The notes: generated by a model from the sequence alone, not told the origin. A stretch of DNA of 32,577 nucleotides from JAODBQ01 sp038213195 (GCA_038213195.1 JBBQTN010000031.1:1-32577); one strand, 5' to 3'. Shown: positions 24,555 through 32,577, counted from the first letter of the stretch. Numbers and translations are program-made.

Positions 24555-24848
24555 TCATCTCGCCAGCCGTTCCCGTTCGGCGATCCGCGACGCGAGCAGC
24601 GCCTCGAGCTCGTCGTCGTAGCCCTGGCCCATCATCCGCAGCGCGGACAGCGCCGACGCGGCCTCCTCGGCGTCGATCTTCGACATCGCGAAGCCGACGT
24701 GGATCAGCACCCAGTCCCCGACGCCGATGCCCTCGTCTTCGAGCAGGCTGATGTTGATCAGCCGTCGCACGCCGGTCACCTCGACGCGCGCGAGCTGGTC
24801 GTCGCCGTCGAGGATCTCGACGATCTGTCCGGGGATCCCGAGGCACAT
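24555..24848 (-). CDS. hypC: Hydrogenase assembly chaperone HypC
   Basis: A 97-residue HypC/HupF-family chaperone. It starts MCLGIPGQIVEI, with Cys2 needed to bind HypD and the large subunit, and continues with RVEVTGVRRLINISLL and VGDWVLIHVGFAMSKIDAEEA, all standard. A C-terminal tail of about 25 residues (GYDDELEALLASRIAERERLAR) is slightly longer than in minimal HypC. The ATG at 24848 lies 5 bp after a 34-residue ORF and has no good ribosome binding site of its own, so translation probably continues from that ORF. Confidence 0.95.
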   Translation of the reverse strand: MCLGIPGQIVEILDGDDQLARVEVTGVRRLINISLLEDEGIGVGDWVLIHVGFAMSKIDAEEAASALSALRMMGQGYDDELEALLASRIAERERLAR

Positions 24849-24853
24849 CGGGC

Positions 24854-24958
24854 TTACATCTGCCGAATCTTCAGGTACCGGGCGATGTCCGGCCACATCG
24901 ACTTGACGACGGCACCAACCGCCGCCAGGGCGAGCAACTGCTTGATCGTTCGAATCAC
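24854..24958 (-). CDS. 34-residue small protein (DUF6893-like) between protease and hypC
   Basis: A GTG at 24958 overlaps the protease stop (GTGA), and the frame runs 34 codons. It reads MIRTIKQLLALAAVGAVV, then KSMWPDIARYLKIRQM. It has a basic start, one short hydrophobic helix and a PDIxRYLKIRxM-type ending. I recall this pattern for the small DUF6893 proteins of actinobacterial hydrogenase operons, though I could not search. It ends 5 bp before hypC, which depends on it for coupling. It probably anchors to or touches the membrane. Function is unknown. Confidence 0.75.
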   Translation of the reverse strand: MIRTIKQLLALAAVGAVVKSMWPDIARYLKIRQM

Positions 24959-25422
24959 GACGCCTGCCTTTCACTGAGGATCTCTTCGACCATGCGGATC
25001 GCGTCGTCGACGGCCGCGGTGACGGCCGGCGACATGCCGATGCCGTCGCCGATGTCGGCCGGCTCGCACCCGACGACCAGCACCCGTCCGATCTCGCCAC
25101 CCAGAGATGCGACCATGCCGAGCACCGCCAGCGGATCGAGCTGGTGGCTGTCGACCGGCGGAACGTCGGCGAAGTCGAGGTCCGGCTCGAGGACGCACAC
25201 CGTGCCCGCCGGCTCGCCGCGCTGCAGCGCGTCGACGAGGACGAGGAGGTCGTAGCCGTCGAGCAGCTCGTAGGCGAGGTGCACGCCGCGGATCCCGAAG
25301 TCCTCGACGCGCACGCCCTCGGGCATCGGTCGTCGGGAGAGCTGCCGGGCGACCTCGCTGCCGAAGCCGTCGTCGCTATTGAAGATGTTGCCGATCCCGG
25401 CCACGAGCGTCCTGGTCGCCAT
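24955..25422 (-). CDS. Hydrogenase maturation endopeptidase (HupD/HycI family)
   Basis: A 155-residue maturation protease that removes the C-terminal extension of the large subunit after nickel insertion. The N-terminus is diagnostic: TLVAGIGNIFNSDDGFGSEVA, followed by VEDFGIRGVHLAYELLDGYDLLVLVDALQRG and a SHQLDP segment that supplies the histidine. Acidic residues in DDG and LVDA are the nickel-sensing ligands of the family. The ATG at 25422 overlaps the upstream stop (TGATG), and its own stop overlaps the 34-residue gene (GTGA). Its likely target is HhyL from the same operon, cut after the DPCLPCGVH motif. Confidence 0.93.
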   Translation of the reverse strand: MATRTLVAGIGNIFNSDDGFGSEVARQLSRRPMPEGVRVEDFGIRGVHLAYELLDGYDLLVLVDALQRGEPAGTVCVLEPDLDFADVPPVDSHQLDPLAVLGMVASLGGEIGRVLVVGCEPADIGDGIGMSPAVTAAVDDAIRMVEEILSERQAS

Positions 25423-26789
25423 CAGCGCACCGGTTCGACTTCGTCGGGGTGGAAGTACAGGAACCGCCCGTGCCACTGGTGCAACTCGGCTGCCGGATCG
25501 CCGTCGACCGTGACGGCGACGTGCCGGTCGCCGTCGACGTCGAAGAACACGCCCTCGACCGTCGCCGTCCGTCCGGCGAGGAAGAGGTCCTGCGCGTCCG
25601 CGCGCCGGTGACCGGGCCGCAGCGTGACCTTCGAACCCTTGCCGACCTCGAAGCCGGCGATGAGGATCGTGTCGGTCCACGGGTCGACGGCCGCATCCAC
25701 TGCGGGCTCCCACCACGGCAGCGGTTCCTGCGTCTGCGATTGCTGCGACTTCGGGCGCAGGGAGCGGATCGCGCCGTGCAACCGCTCGAAGATCTCGGGG
25801 GCGAAGTCGTCGACACGATCGATGATCGCTGCGGCGCGCAGGTCGGTGGCCCGCGCCTGCAGCTTCTCGTCGTCGGTCAACGTCAGCACCCGCAGGGCAA
25901 GGATCTCGTCGATCTCCGTCGCATCGCACATGTCGCCGGGGCTCTCCTCGGCGACCTCCGGGCGGTCGTAGAGGATGATCGGCGACGAGAGGATCGTCGT
26001 ATCGTCGCCCTCGTCGCCGATCAACACCGGGAACGCGTTGCGGTTCGTGCAACCGCCGACGGCGCCACGGGCGAACTCGGGCGGGTCGAGCGATGACACG
26101 AACCGCGCCGCCGTGGCATGGGCGAGGAGGTGCACACCGACCAGCGAGTGGCGCATCGCCTCCTCGCGACGGTGGGCGGCCTCCCCCCAGGCGGTCACGT
26201 TCTCGACGGCGATCCGGACCCGCCGCAGTGGGTACGGTCCCGGCACCTCCTCGACCGCGACGCGCAGGACGCCCTCGATCGCCCACCGTTCGCGCACGAC
26301 GCGACCTGCGTCGCCGAGCGCCTCCACCTCGCGAGACGCGGCAACGGTGAACGGCAGCTCACAGTGACCTGACGCGGCCACGTCGACGTCGTCGAGGTCG
26401 ACGGTGTGCTCCACTGCCTCCTCCCACGTCGCCCACAACCGGCCGTCGACCTCCATCTGGGCGACCGGCGTGTGCCCATCGGGGGTGGCCGCCTCGACCG
26501 TGCGCGCCTGGACCTGGAGGAAGCGGGCGCGAACGTCGATCGACGCGCCGGTGCCGACCTCGACGATCATCTCTGTCTGCTGGACCCACTGCTCGGACCC
26601 GTCGACCTCGGCGAACTGCTGCGGCGCGAGCACCCCGAACTGCCACCGCACCTGGTTCTTCGCCGACGAGGCCCGGTACGGGTACAGCACGTAACCCTCG
26701 TAGAGCACGGCGTCGGCGACACGTGCGGCGCGCTCGAACGCCTCCGCCGTCGTGCGCAGGGGCCGCGCCGTCGAGCCCGACGGCGTCAT
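25422..26789 (-). CDS. Unknown 455-residue hydrogenase-operon protein
   Basis: I do not recognise a named domain. The N-terminal part (residues about 10-110) is beta-rich, with VLYEGYVLYPYRASSAKNQV as the best landmark. The middle contains an AVGGCTNRNAFPVL segment and DMCDATEIDEILALR. The C-terminal 90 residues form another beta-rich unit that begins IAGFEVGKGSKVTLRPG and ends WHGRFLYFHPDEVEPVR. There is no signal peptide, membrane helix or cofactor motif. It overlaps DUF6084 upstream (ATGA) and the protease downstream (TGATG), so it is made in step with hydrogenase maturation factors. An assembly or interaction role is likely but unproven. Confidence 0.8.
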   Translation of the reverse strand: MTPSGSTARPLRTTAEAFERAARVADAVLYEGYVLYPYRASSAKNQVRWQFGVLAPQQFAEVDGSEQWVQQTEMIVEVGTGASIDVRARFLQVQARTVEAATPDGHTPVAQMEVDGRLWATWEEAVEHTVDLDDVDVAASGHCELPFTVAASREVEALGDAGRVVRERWAIEGVLRVAVEEVPGPYPLRRVRIAVENVTAWGEAAHRREEAMRHSLVGVHLLAHATAARFVSSLDPPEFARGAVGGCTNRNAFPVLIGDEGDDTTILSSPIILYDRPEVAEESPGDMCDATEIDEILALRVLTLTDDEKLQARATDLRAAAIIDRVDDFAPEIFERLHGAIRSLRPKSQQSQTQEPLPWWEPAVDAAVDPWTDTILIAGFEVGKGSKVTLRPGHRRADAQDLFLAGRTATVEGVFFDVDGDRHVAVTVDGDPAAELHQWHGRFLYFHPDEVEPVR

Positions 26790-27418
26790 CCCGCCGCCTC
26801 CTTGAACAGCAGCTCCAACGCGTCGTCCCAGGACGGGATCGCCCGTTCGGCCTTGTAGCGGGTGAGCGCGTCGATGCTCTCCCGGCGCAGGCGGATCCAC
26901 CCGCTGTTCGGGAAGTACAGGTCCATCAGGTCGCGCCACACCTTGACCGGCATCCGGTAGTGGGCCTCGACGTGCCACGGCACCGGTTGCACGCTGACCA
27001 CCCCGTCACGCCGGGCGAGGACGGTGCCGCTGAACAGCAGCGTCAGCGGGATCTCGCCGTCTCCGAGCGCGTGGAGGTACTTCGATGCGGCGATCTCGAA
27101 GTCGTACGTGCACGTGATCGGCAGGTCGACCTCGGTGCGCCCGGTGAAGCCGGAGAGCATTGCTGATGCATGGGTCCACAGGAACGGGCGCACGGTCTCG
27201 CCCCACTGCGGCTGCTCGCCGAACAGCTCGAGCAGGCGCGCCTCCTCCGCGGGCGAATACCGCCGCCGCTGCGGCTCGATCTGGATCTGGGCGCGCAGCG
27301 CAATCGCATGGATCGGATCCCCAGACGGCTCGCTCAGACCGAGGCGCAGCATCAGCGTCGGGACGGCCGCGTACGGCTCGGCGCGGGCGTCGAGCACCTC
27401 GATGCTCAGCTCGCTCAC
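26786..27418 (-). CDS. DUF6084 family hydrogenase-operon protein
   Basis: A 210-residue protein that I assign to DUF6084 from memory of actinobacterial hydrogenase operons. It begins MSELSIEVLDARAEPYAAVP and continues with a LMLRLGLSEPSGDPIHAIALR strand and RYSPAEEARLLELFGEQPQWGE. Later come TCTYDFEIAASKYLHAL and a C-terminal MDLYFPNSGWIRLRRES. It has no cysteine motif or membrane helix. The GTG at 27418 overlaps the stop of the second micro-ORF (GTGA) and lies in a 35-bp repeat. Its function is unknown. Confidence 0.78.
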   Translation of the reverse strand: MSELSIEVLDARAEPYAAVPTLMLRLGLSEPSGDPIHAIALRAQIQIEPQRRRYSPAEEARLLELFGEQPQWGETVRPFLWTHASAMLSGFTGRTEVDLPITCTYDFEIAASKYLHALGDGEIPLTLLFSGTVLARRDGVVSVQPVPWHVEAHYRMPVKVWRDLMDLYFPNSGWIRLRRESIDALTRYKAERAIPSWDDALELLFKEAAG

Positions 27419-27438
27419 CCGGGGACCGCCTCTGGCGG
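27404..27438. repeat. 35-bp direct repeat, copy A (micro-ORF 2 to DUF6084 junction)
   Basis: It matches copy B at 27496-27530 in 33 of 35 positions. It contains the end of micro-ORF 2, the GTGA overlap and the first codons of DUF6084, plus a CCGCC/GGCGG inverted repeat. The two copies bracket micro-ORF 2 with a 92-bp period. Confidence 0.8.
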
Positions 27439-27510
27439 TGTCGGGATGAGCGACTCGGCGCTGCGCGCCGAACCAACCTGCTTGAGGATTCGCTCGCTCA
27501 GCTCGGTCAC
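27415..27510 (-). CDS. Micro-ORF 2 (31 residues) in the hydrogenase operon
   Basis: A GTG at 27510 overlaps the stop of micro-ORF 1 (GTGA). The peptide begins MTELSERILKQVGSARSAES, ends IPTPPEAVPG, and stops at 27415, overlapping the DUF6084 GTG (GTGA). The ending TPPEAV-x-G is shared with micro-ORF 1, and the start MTELS resembles MSELS of DUF6084, because the 35-bp repeats span both junctions. The MSEL/MTEL start with an amphipathic ERILKQV stretch looks protein-like. It may be a product of tandem duplication and may serve as a coupling relay or a true microprotein. Confidence 0.55.
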   Translation of the reverse strand: MTELSERILKQVGSARSAESLIPTPPEAVPG

Positions 27511-27530
27511 CCGGAGACCGCCTCTGGCGG
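27496..27530. repeat. 35-bp direct repeat, copy B (micro-ORF 1 to micro-ORF 2 junction)
   Basis: Partner of copy A at 27404-27438; two mismatches. It spans the end of micro-ORF 1, the GTGA overlap and the first codons of micro-ORF 2, and has the same CCGCC-AGA-GGCGG hairpin just before the stop codon. Confidence 0.8.
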
Positions 27531-27611
27531 CGTGGACAGCCGACGCAGGTACCGGAGCTGCCCAAGAATGGGCAGGTCCCGTACCAGCGTTGCGATCCGG
27601 CGCGCGCTCAT
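27507..27611 (-). CDS. Micro-ORF 1 (34 residues) in the hydrogenase operon
   Basis: An ATG at 27611 overlaps the DUF5947 stop (ATGA). The peptide begins MSARRIATLVRDLPILGQL, continues RYLRRLSTPPEAVSG, and its stop overlaps micro-ORF 2 (GTGA). It is strongly basic in the first two thirds and could form an amphipathic helix that binds membrane, RNA or an acidic partner. The tail TPPEAV-x-G recurs in micro-ORF 2. No family is known to me. Exact overlaps on both sides argue for real translation. Confidence 0.6.
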   Translation of the reverse strand: MSARRIATLVRDLPILGQLRYLRRLSTPPEAVSG

Positions 27612-28279
27612 CGGCACCTGGACTGGACGTCGGTGAAGAACTGGTCGAGCGCGTCCTTCGCTTCGCGACCGCCGTCGAAGCCGCGCCACAGCCTGCGCAC
27701 CTGGCCGACGAGCTCGTAACACGCGTCGATCGGGACGACGAACCCGTCGTGGCGGTCATCGGCGACGCGCACCAGCAACGCCTCGACGTCGGCGACGAGC
27801 GTGGCGAGGATCGGGTTGCCGGCAACGAGGTCGTCCCACGCACCGAGCTCGAGCAACGACTCAGTCGCGCCGGCAGGGCTCGGGTAGAACGCGTTGACCT
27901 TGTCCTGCTGCGAGTTGCGGAAGAAGAACGCGACGCTGACCGGGATCTGCATCGACGCCCATGTCCCCCGCGACATGGTGAAGTCGTCGACCACGGCGTA
28001 CCGATCCGGCACGGCTCGGTACCGCCCACCGCCGGATGTGAACAGCATCCAGCAGCCCCGGCAGGTGCACATCAGGTTGCGCGCCTCGACGTTGACGACG
28101 TGCTCGTGCTCGTCGGGGATCATCTCGTTGCACATCTCGCACCGCTCGCCCGGCCGTGGCCGCGGTGGCGCGTTGCGGACGCGTTGGAGGATCGCCAGCG
28201 GATCGACGGGTGCAGCGGGACGCTCGGCCGTCGGCGCGCCGAGCTCGCCCGCGATCGTCCGCTCCCCGAGTTCGCTCAC
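27608..28279 (-). CDS. DUF5947 family hydrogenase-operon protein
   Basis: A 223-residue protein that I assign to DUF5947 from memory of uptake-hydrogenase operons. After a variable N-terminus (MSELGERTIAGELGAP) comes a metal-binding region, ERCEMCNEMIPDEHEHVVNV, then LMCTCRGCWMLFT: five cysteines and two histidines, probably binding zinc or an Fe-S cluster. The rest includes YRAVPDRYAVVDDFTMS, VAFFFRNSQQDKVNAFYPSPAGATES and VPIDACYELVGQVRRLW. The GTG at 28279 overlaps the NifU-like stop (GTGA). It is likely an electron-transfer or assembly partner, which is inference. Confidence 0.8.
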   Translation of the reverse strand: MSELGERTIAGELGAPTAERPAAPVDPLAILQRVRNAPPRPRPGERCEMCNEMIPDEHEHVVNVEARNLMCTCRGCWMLFTSGGGRYRAVPDRYAVVDDFTMSRGTWASMQIPVSVAFFFRNSQQDKVNAFYPSPAGATESLLELGAWDDLVAGNPILATLVADVEALLVRVADDRHDGFVVPIDACYELVGQVRRLWRGFDGGREAKDALDQFFTDVQSRCR

Positions 28280-28818
28280 GGTCCGACCGCGACCGGCTTG
28301 CGGGTCAGCTCGACCGGGAACACCGGCGCAGCAGCCGGTGTCTCGTCGACGACCTCGATGTGCACGATCTCCGGTGCCGTGCGCTCCAACGCCTCCTTCA
28401 CGGCGAGCTGCAGCGTGACCGACGAAGACGCGCACCCGTCGCAGCTGCCGAGCATCCGCAGCTGCAGGACTCCTTCGTCCTCGTCGATCCCGAGCACCTC
28501 GACGTCGCCCCCGTGCGACTCCATGTACGGCCGCACCGACTCGATCGCCGCGGCCACCCGCTGTGCGAGATCCGATGGGTGCAGCCCGTGCAACACCAGC
28601 AGGCTGGCGATCAGGTCGTCGCCGGCCAGCTTGTCGACATCGTCGGCGGAGACCAGCTCGAGCACCCGCGCCAAGCCGCCGCCGTAGAGGTCGGTGACCA
28701 GGCTGATGGCCTCCTCGACGAGCTCCCACATCGGCAGCTCCAGCCTGCCGCGCAGCTCGGCGAGCAGCGACTCGAGGCGATCGCCGACGGCGCGGAGGTC
28801 CGCCGCGTCATCCGTCAT
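28276..28818 (-). CDS. NifU-like Fe-S protein of the hydrogenase operon
   Basis: A 180-residue protein. Residues about 1-85 form a helical N-terminal extension (LESLLAELRGRLELPMWELV to LVLHGLHPSDLAQRV). Residues about 85-150 form a NifU C-terminal domain: VRPYMESHGGDVEVLGIDED, then LRMLGSCDGCASSSVTLQLAVKEAL with the CxxC cluster ligand pair. The N-terminal half is not in ordinary NifU proteins and may dock to the hydrogenase. The ATG at 28818 lies inside the last codons of hhyL (11-nt overlap). Genes of this kind regularly follow hhyL in group 1h operons; a role in Fe-S delivery or electron transfer is inferred. Confidence 0.85.
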   Translation of the reverse strand: MTDDAADLRAVGDRLESLLAELRGRLELPMWELVEEAISLVTDLYGGGLARVLELVSADDVDKLAGDDLIASLLVLHGLHPSDLAQRVAAAIESVRPYMESHGGDVEVLGIDEDEGVLQLRMLGSCDGCASSSVTLQLAVKEALERTAPEIVHIEVVDETPAAAPVFPVELTRKPVAVGP

Positions 28819-30607
28819 GCTCTGCGAGCCCGGCAGGGGAGTGGCTGCGCTTGAGGACCTTGCCGTTGCCGAGGTACATGTGCACGCCGCACGGCAGGCA
28901 CGGGTCGAAGCTGCGCACGGTGCGCATGATGTCGATCCCCTTGAACTTGTCGACCGGGTTCTCCTCGAAGATCGGCGTGTTCATCACTGCGTCCTCGTAC
29001 GGGCCCGGCGTGCCGTAGGAGTCGCGTGGGTTGGCGTTCCACGGAGTCGGTGGGTACGGGTGGTAGTTGGCGATCTTGCCGCCCTTGATGACCATGTGGT
29101 GCGAGAGCACGCCGCGCACCGCCTCGGTGAACCCGCAGCCGATCCCCTCGTCCGGCACCTCGAACGTCTCCCACGTCTTCGTATGACCGGCGCGCACCTC
29201 GGCGAGCGACTTCTCCGCGAAGTGCAGGGCGGCCGCGGCGGCGTAGGCCTGGAAGTACGTGCGCGCCCTGTTGCGCTCGATCGCGTTCGACCACTGCGGG
29301 ATCTTCCACTCGAAGCTGACCTCGGGCTTCAGCATCGTCTTCGGCAGGTTGATCTGCACGCTGTGCCCCGTGGCCTTGACGTAGCCGATGTCGACGAGCC
29401 CGGACAGCGCCGTCGACCACAGCCGGGCGATCGGACCGCCGCCGGTGTCGAGCGCGAGGTACGACTCGCCGTCGTACCAGCGCGGCGACATCACCCAGCT
29501 GTACTTGTCGTCGAAGTCGCGCTTCTGGGGCTGCGGGTTGGTGTGCTGGTTCCAGGGGTGGCGGCGGTCGACGGGGTTGCCGAGCGGGTCCTTGGTGACG
29601 AACATCTCCTGGTCCGTCCAGTCGTCGTAGAACGAGGAGCCGAGGAGGATGCGGATCCCGAGGTTGATCTTGACCAGGTCGTTGGTGACGAGCTTGCCGT
29701 CGACGATCACGCCGGGCGTGACGTACATCGCCCTGCCCCACTTGGTCATGTCCTTGTACTCGAAGTTGCACACCTCGGGATCCTGGAAGGCGCCCCAGCA
29801 GCCGAGCAGGACCCGCCGGCGGCCGACCTCCTCGTAGCCGGGCAGTGCTTCGTAGACGAAGTCGAACAGGTCGTCGTGGAGGGGGACGACGCGCTTCATG
29901 AACTCGACGTAGCGCATCAGCCTGGTGATGTAGTCGGTGAACAGCTGGATCGTGGCGACCGTGCCGACGCCGCCCGGGTACAGCGTGGAGGGGTGCACGT
30001 GGCGTCCCTCCATCAGGCAGAACATCTCCCGCGTGTACCGGCTGACCTGCAGTGCCTCGCGGTAGAACTCGCCCGAGAACGGGTTCAGCGCGCGCATGAT
30101 GTCGCCGATCGTGCGGTAGCCGTGCGCTTCGGCGTGCGGCGACTCGGTGCGGTTGGCCAGCTCGAGCACACCGGGGTTCGTCTCGGCGACCATCTTCTCG
30201 CAGTAGTCGACGCCGACCAGGTTCTCCTGGAAGATGTTGTGGTCGAACATGTACTCGGCGGCCTCGCCGAGGTTGACGATCCACTCGCCGAGGTGCGGCG
30301 GCTTCACCCCGTAGGCCATGTTCTGCGCGTAGCAGGAGCAGGTGGCGTGGTTGTCGCCACAGATCCCGCAGATCCGGCTGGTGATGAAGTGCGCGTCCCG
30401 CGGGTCCTTGCCCTTCATGAAGATGCTGTAGCCGCGGAAGATCGACGACGTGCTGTGGCACTCGGCGACCTTGCCTTGCGCGAAGTCGATCTTGGTGTAG
30501 ATCCCGAGGCTGCCGACGATGCGGGTGATCGGATCCCACGCCATCTCGACGAGGTTGCTCGGCGGTCCGCCGGACGAGGGGTCCGTCGCGCGTGTTGTGG
30601 TTGCCAT
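28808..30607 (-). CDS. hhyL: [NiFe]-hydrogenase large subunit, group 1h (actinobacterial type)
   Basis: A 599-residue large subunit carrying the NiFe(CN)2CO site. Its nickel ligands are in SRICGICG (Cys80, Cys83) and in FDPCLPCGVH (Cys570, Cys573). After the motif histidine a 23-residue extension (MYLGNGKVLKRSHS to EHDG) remains, the probable target of the operon's protease. The RICGICG and DPCLPCGVH forms, together with the small subunit's Asp ligand, place it in group 1h (former group 5), high-affinity oxygen-tolerant enzymes that oxidise atmospheric H2. I chose the ATG at 30607, with GGAGGT upstream; a GTG nine codons earlier lacks that. It begins 4 bp after hhyS. Confidence 0.95.
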   Translation of the reverse strand: MATTTRATDPSSGGPPSNLVEMAWDPITRIVGSLGIYTKIDFAQGKVAECHSTSSIFRGYSIFMKGKDPRDAHFITSRICGICGDNHATCSCYAQNMAYGVKPPHLGEWIVNLGEAAEYMFDHNIFQENLVGVDYCEKMVAETNPGVLELANRTESPHAEAHGYRTIGDIMRALNPFSGEFYREALQVSRYTREMFCLMEGRHVHPSTLYPGGVGTVATIQLFTDYITRLMRYVEFMKRVVPLHDDLFDFVYEALPGYEEVGRRRVLLGCWGAFQDPEVCNFEYKDMTKWGRAMYVTPGVIVDGKLVTNDLVKINLGIRILLGSSFYDDWTDQEMFVTKDPLGNPVDRRHPWNQHTNPQPQKRDFDDKYSWVMSPRWYDGESYLALDTGGGPIARLWSTALSGLVDIGYVKATGHSVQINLPKTMLKPEVSFEWKIPQWSNAIERNRARTYFQAYAAAAALHFAEKSLAEVRAGHTKTWETFEVPDEGIGCGFTEAVRGVLSHHMVIKGGKIANYHPYPPTPWNANPRDSYGTPGPYEDAVMNTPIFEENPVDKFKGIDIMRTVRSFDPCLPCGVHMYLGNGKVLKRSHSPAGLAEHDG

Positions 30608-30611
30608 GGCT

Positions 30612-31667
<1,056 letters not shown>

Positions 31668-31806
31668 GGTTGACCTCCTGCTGTCATCGCGCGCGTGCAG
31701 GCTGCGCTGCCCGATGCTCTACGCCCCTACTCCGCTCCGTCAATGAGTGGATTTCCCACCTATTCGTCAAGGAAGTCTCAAGCAGGCGGTCTGCGAGCGG
31801 AGGGCT
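31668..31806 (-). promoter_or_regulatory. Probable promoter region of the hydrogenase structural operon
   Basis: The 139 bp between the hypF stop and the hhyS GTG are noticeably less GC-rich in the middle. On the minus strand they contain two TTGACG hexamers, one followed 16 bases later by TAGAGC (a fair -35/-10 pair). Between the two hexamers is a palindrome, GTGG-GAAAT-CCAC (31747-31759), a possible operator. Promoter activity is inferred from these elements and from position. Confidence 0.45.
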
Positions 31807-32577
31807 TCAGCGCAGGCGGGCCGCGGCGATCGCGGCCTGGCCGATGCTGATCCCGCCGTCGTTGGCGGGGATCTGCCGGTGGACGAGGACGTGCAGGCCC
31901 GCTGCGCACAGCCGTTCCTCGACGATCTCACTGAGGCGCACGTTCTGGAACACACCGCCACTGAGCGCGGCCGTGGCGAGGTGATTGCGGGCGGCGAGGT
32001 CGATCGCGACCGCTGCTGCGCCGCGGCCGATCGACTCGTGGACGCCGGCGGCGACGACGGGCACGGCCGTACCGGCAGCCCGGTCGGCGAGCGCCGCGAC
32101 GATCAGCGGTCGCGGATCGAGCACGACCATGCCGTGCAGTCGGTCGATCCCGATCGGGTAGTTCGGAGCCTCGCCACGGGGCACGCGCCGGGCCGCCGTC
32201 TCCAACGCGATCGCCGCCTGGCCCTCGTAGCTGACGCGACCGCGGTGCAACTCGAGCAGCGCCGCGATCGCGTCGAACAACCGTCCGACGCTCGTCGTCA
32301 CCGGGCCGGCGCCCCCAGCTGCGAGCGCGGCGACGGCGGCCTGCCGGTCGTCGTCGAACGGATGCTCGACTCCGGCTGCGCCGGCCCACGCCACGCCCAT
32401 CCGCCACGGCTCGCGGATCGCCGCGGTCCCGCCCGGCATCGTCACTGGCGCGAGGTGCCCGACACGTTCGAAGTCGCGCAGATCGGCGACGAGGACCTCG
32501 CCGCCCCACAGGGTCCCGTCGGTGCCGAAGCCGAGACCGTCGAAGGCGAGGCCGAGCACAGGGCTGGTGTGGCCGTG
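31807..32577 (-). CDS. hypF: Hydrogenase carbamoyltransferase HypF, C-terminal part
   Basis: The frame is open to the window edge, so only the last 256 residues of HypF (usually about 750) are present. This is the end of the Kae1/TsaD-like carbamoyltransferase domain, which with HypE makes the cyanide ligands of the active-site iron. Visible landmarks are VLGLAFDGLGFGTDGTLWGGE, VTMPGGTAAIREPWRM, FDAIAALLELHRGRVSYEGQAA, ATAALSGGVFQNVRLSE and HRQIPANDGGISIGQAAIA. The acylphosphatase, zinc-finger and YrdC domains lie outside. It ends 139 bp before hhyS on the same strand, so it may lie in the same or a separate upstream unit. Confidence 0.95.
   Translation of the reverse strand, partial: HGHTSPVLGLAFDGLGFGTDGTLWGGEVLVADLRDFERVGHLAPVTMPGGTAAIREPWRMGVAWAGAAGVEHPFDDDRQAAVAALAAGGAGPVTTSVGRLFDAIAALLELHRGRVSYEGQAAIALETAARRVPRGEAPNYPIGIDRLHGMVVLDPRPLIVAALADRAAGTAVPVVAAGVHESIGRGAAAVAIDLAARNHLATAALSGGVFQNVRLSEIVEERLCAAGLHVLVHRQIPANDGGISIGQAAIAAARLR

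Overview
The window is about 32.6 kb of GC-rich DNA with dense, often overlapping genes, frequent GTG starts and strong G/C at third codon positions. The gene content points to a high-GC actinobacterium: a wax-ester synthase/DGAT, several acyl-CoA enzymes, a KdpFABC operon with a small extra membrane gene, and an actinobacterial-type uptake [NiFe]-hydrogenase with DUF5947/DUF6084 accessory genes. Acidimicrobiia (Ilumatobacter-like) is my best guess, inferred from content and not proven. I see no rRNA, tRNA, CRISPR array or insertion sequence.

Layout. (1) 1-4.7 kb: the 3' end of an esterase, then AraC-type regulator, VOC protein and UvrA-like ATPase on the plus strand, facing a DUF899 thioredoxin-like gene. 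(2) 4.7-8.7 kb, minus strand: a tightly coupled acyl-CoA operon (alpha/beta-hydrolase fold protein, thiolase-fold protein, DUF35, PHP, two hot-dog proteins). It resembles a split ChsH1/ChsH2/Ltp2 hydratase-aldolase set and ends at a possible remnant of a short-chain dehydrogenase gene. (3) 8.8-11.5 kb: wax-ester synthase/DGAT and a family III CoA-transferase, convergent around a hairpin terminator. (4) 11.6-19.3 kb: the kdp locus. It has a possible structured leader, a 71-residue membrane protein, kdpF, an unreported 27-codon ORF, kdpA, kdpB, kdpC and kdpD, then only a deleted, frameshifted scrap of kdpE. (5) 19.4-22.0 kb: crotonase, a small membrane protein, a NifU-like protein, palindromic repeats and a SnoaL-like protein. 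(6) 22.1-32.6 kb: the hydrogenase locus. hypB lies on the plus strand. The minus strand reads hypF (cut by the window edge), hhyS, hhyL, NifU-like, DUF5947, two micro-ORFs, DUF6084, an unknown 455-residue protein, maturation protease, a 34-residue protein, hypC, hypD, hypA.

How the genes work together. HhyS/HhyL form the hydrogenase. HypA/B/C/D/F and the protease build and insert the NiFe(CN)2CO site; hypE is not in the window. The NifU-like, DUF5947, DUF6084 and 455-residue proteins, plus three coupled micro-ORFs, are specialised partners whose roles are unknown or only inferred. In kdp, the pump and sensor look intact but the cognate response regulator is destroyed, so control of the operon must differ from the textbook KdpDE circuit.

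The most novel-looking items are the tandem micro-ORFs at 27415-27611, flanked by 35-bp repeats, the 27-codon ORF linking kdpF and kdpA, and the kdpE wreck beside an intact kdpD. Next come the catalytically dead alpha/beta-hydrolase and the thiolase-fold protein without its cysteine in the acyl-CoA operon.
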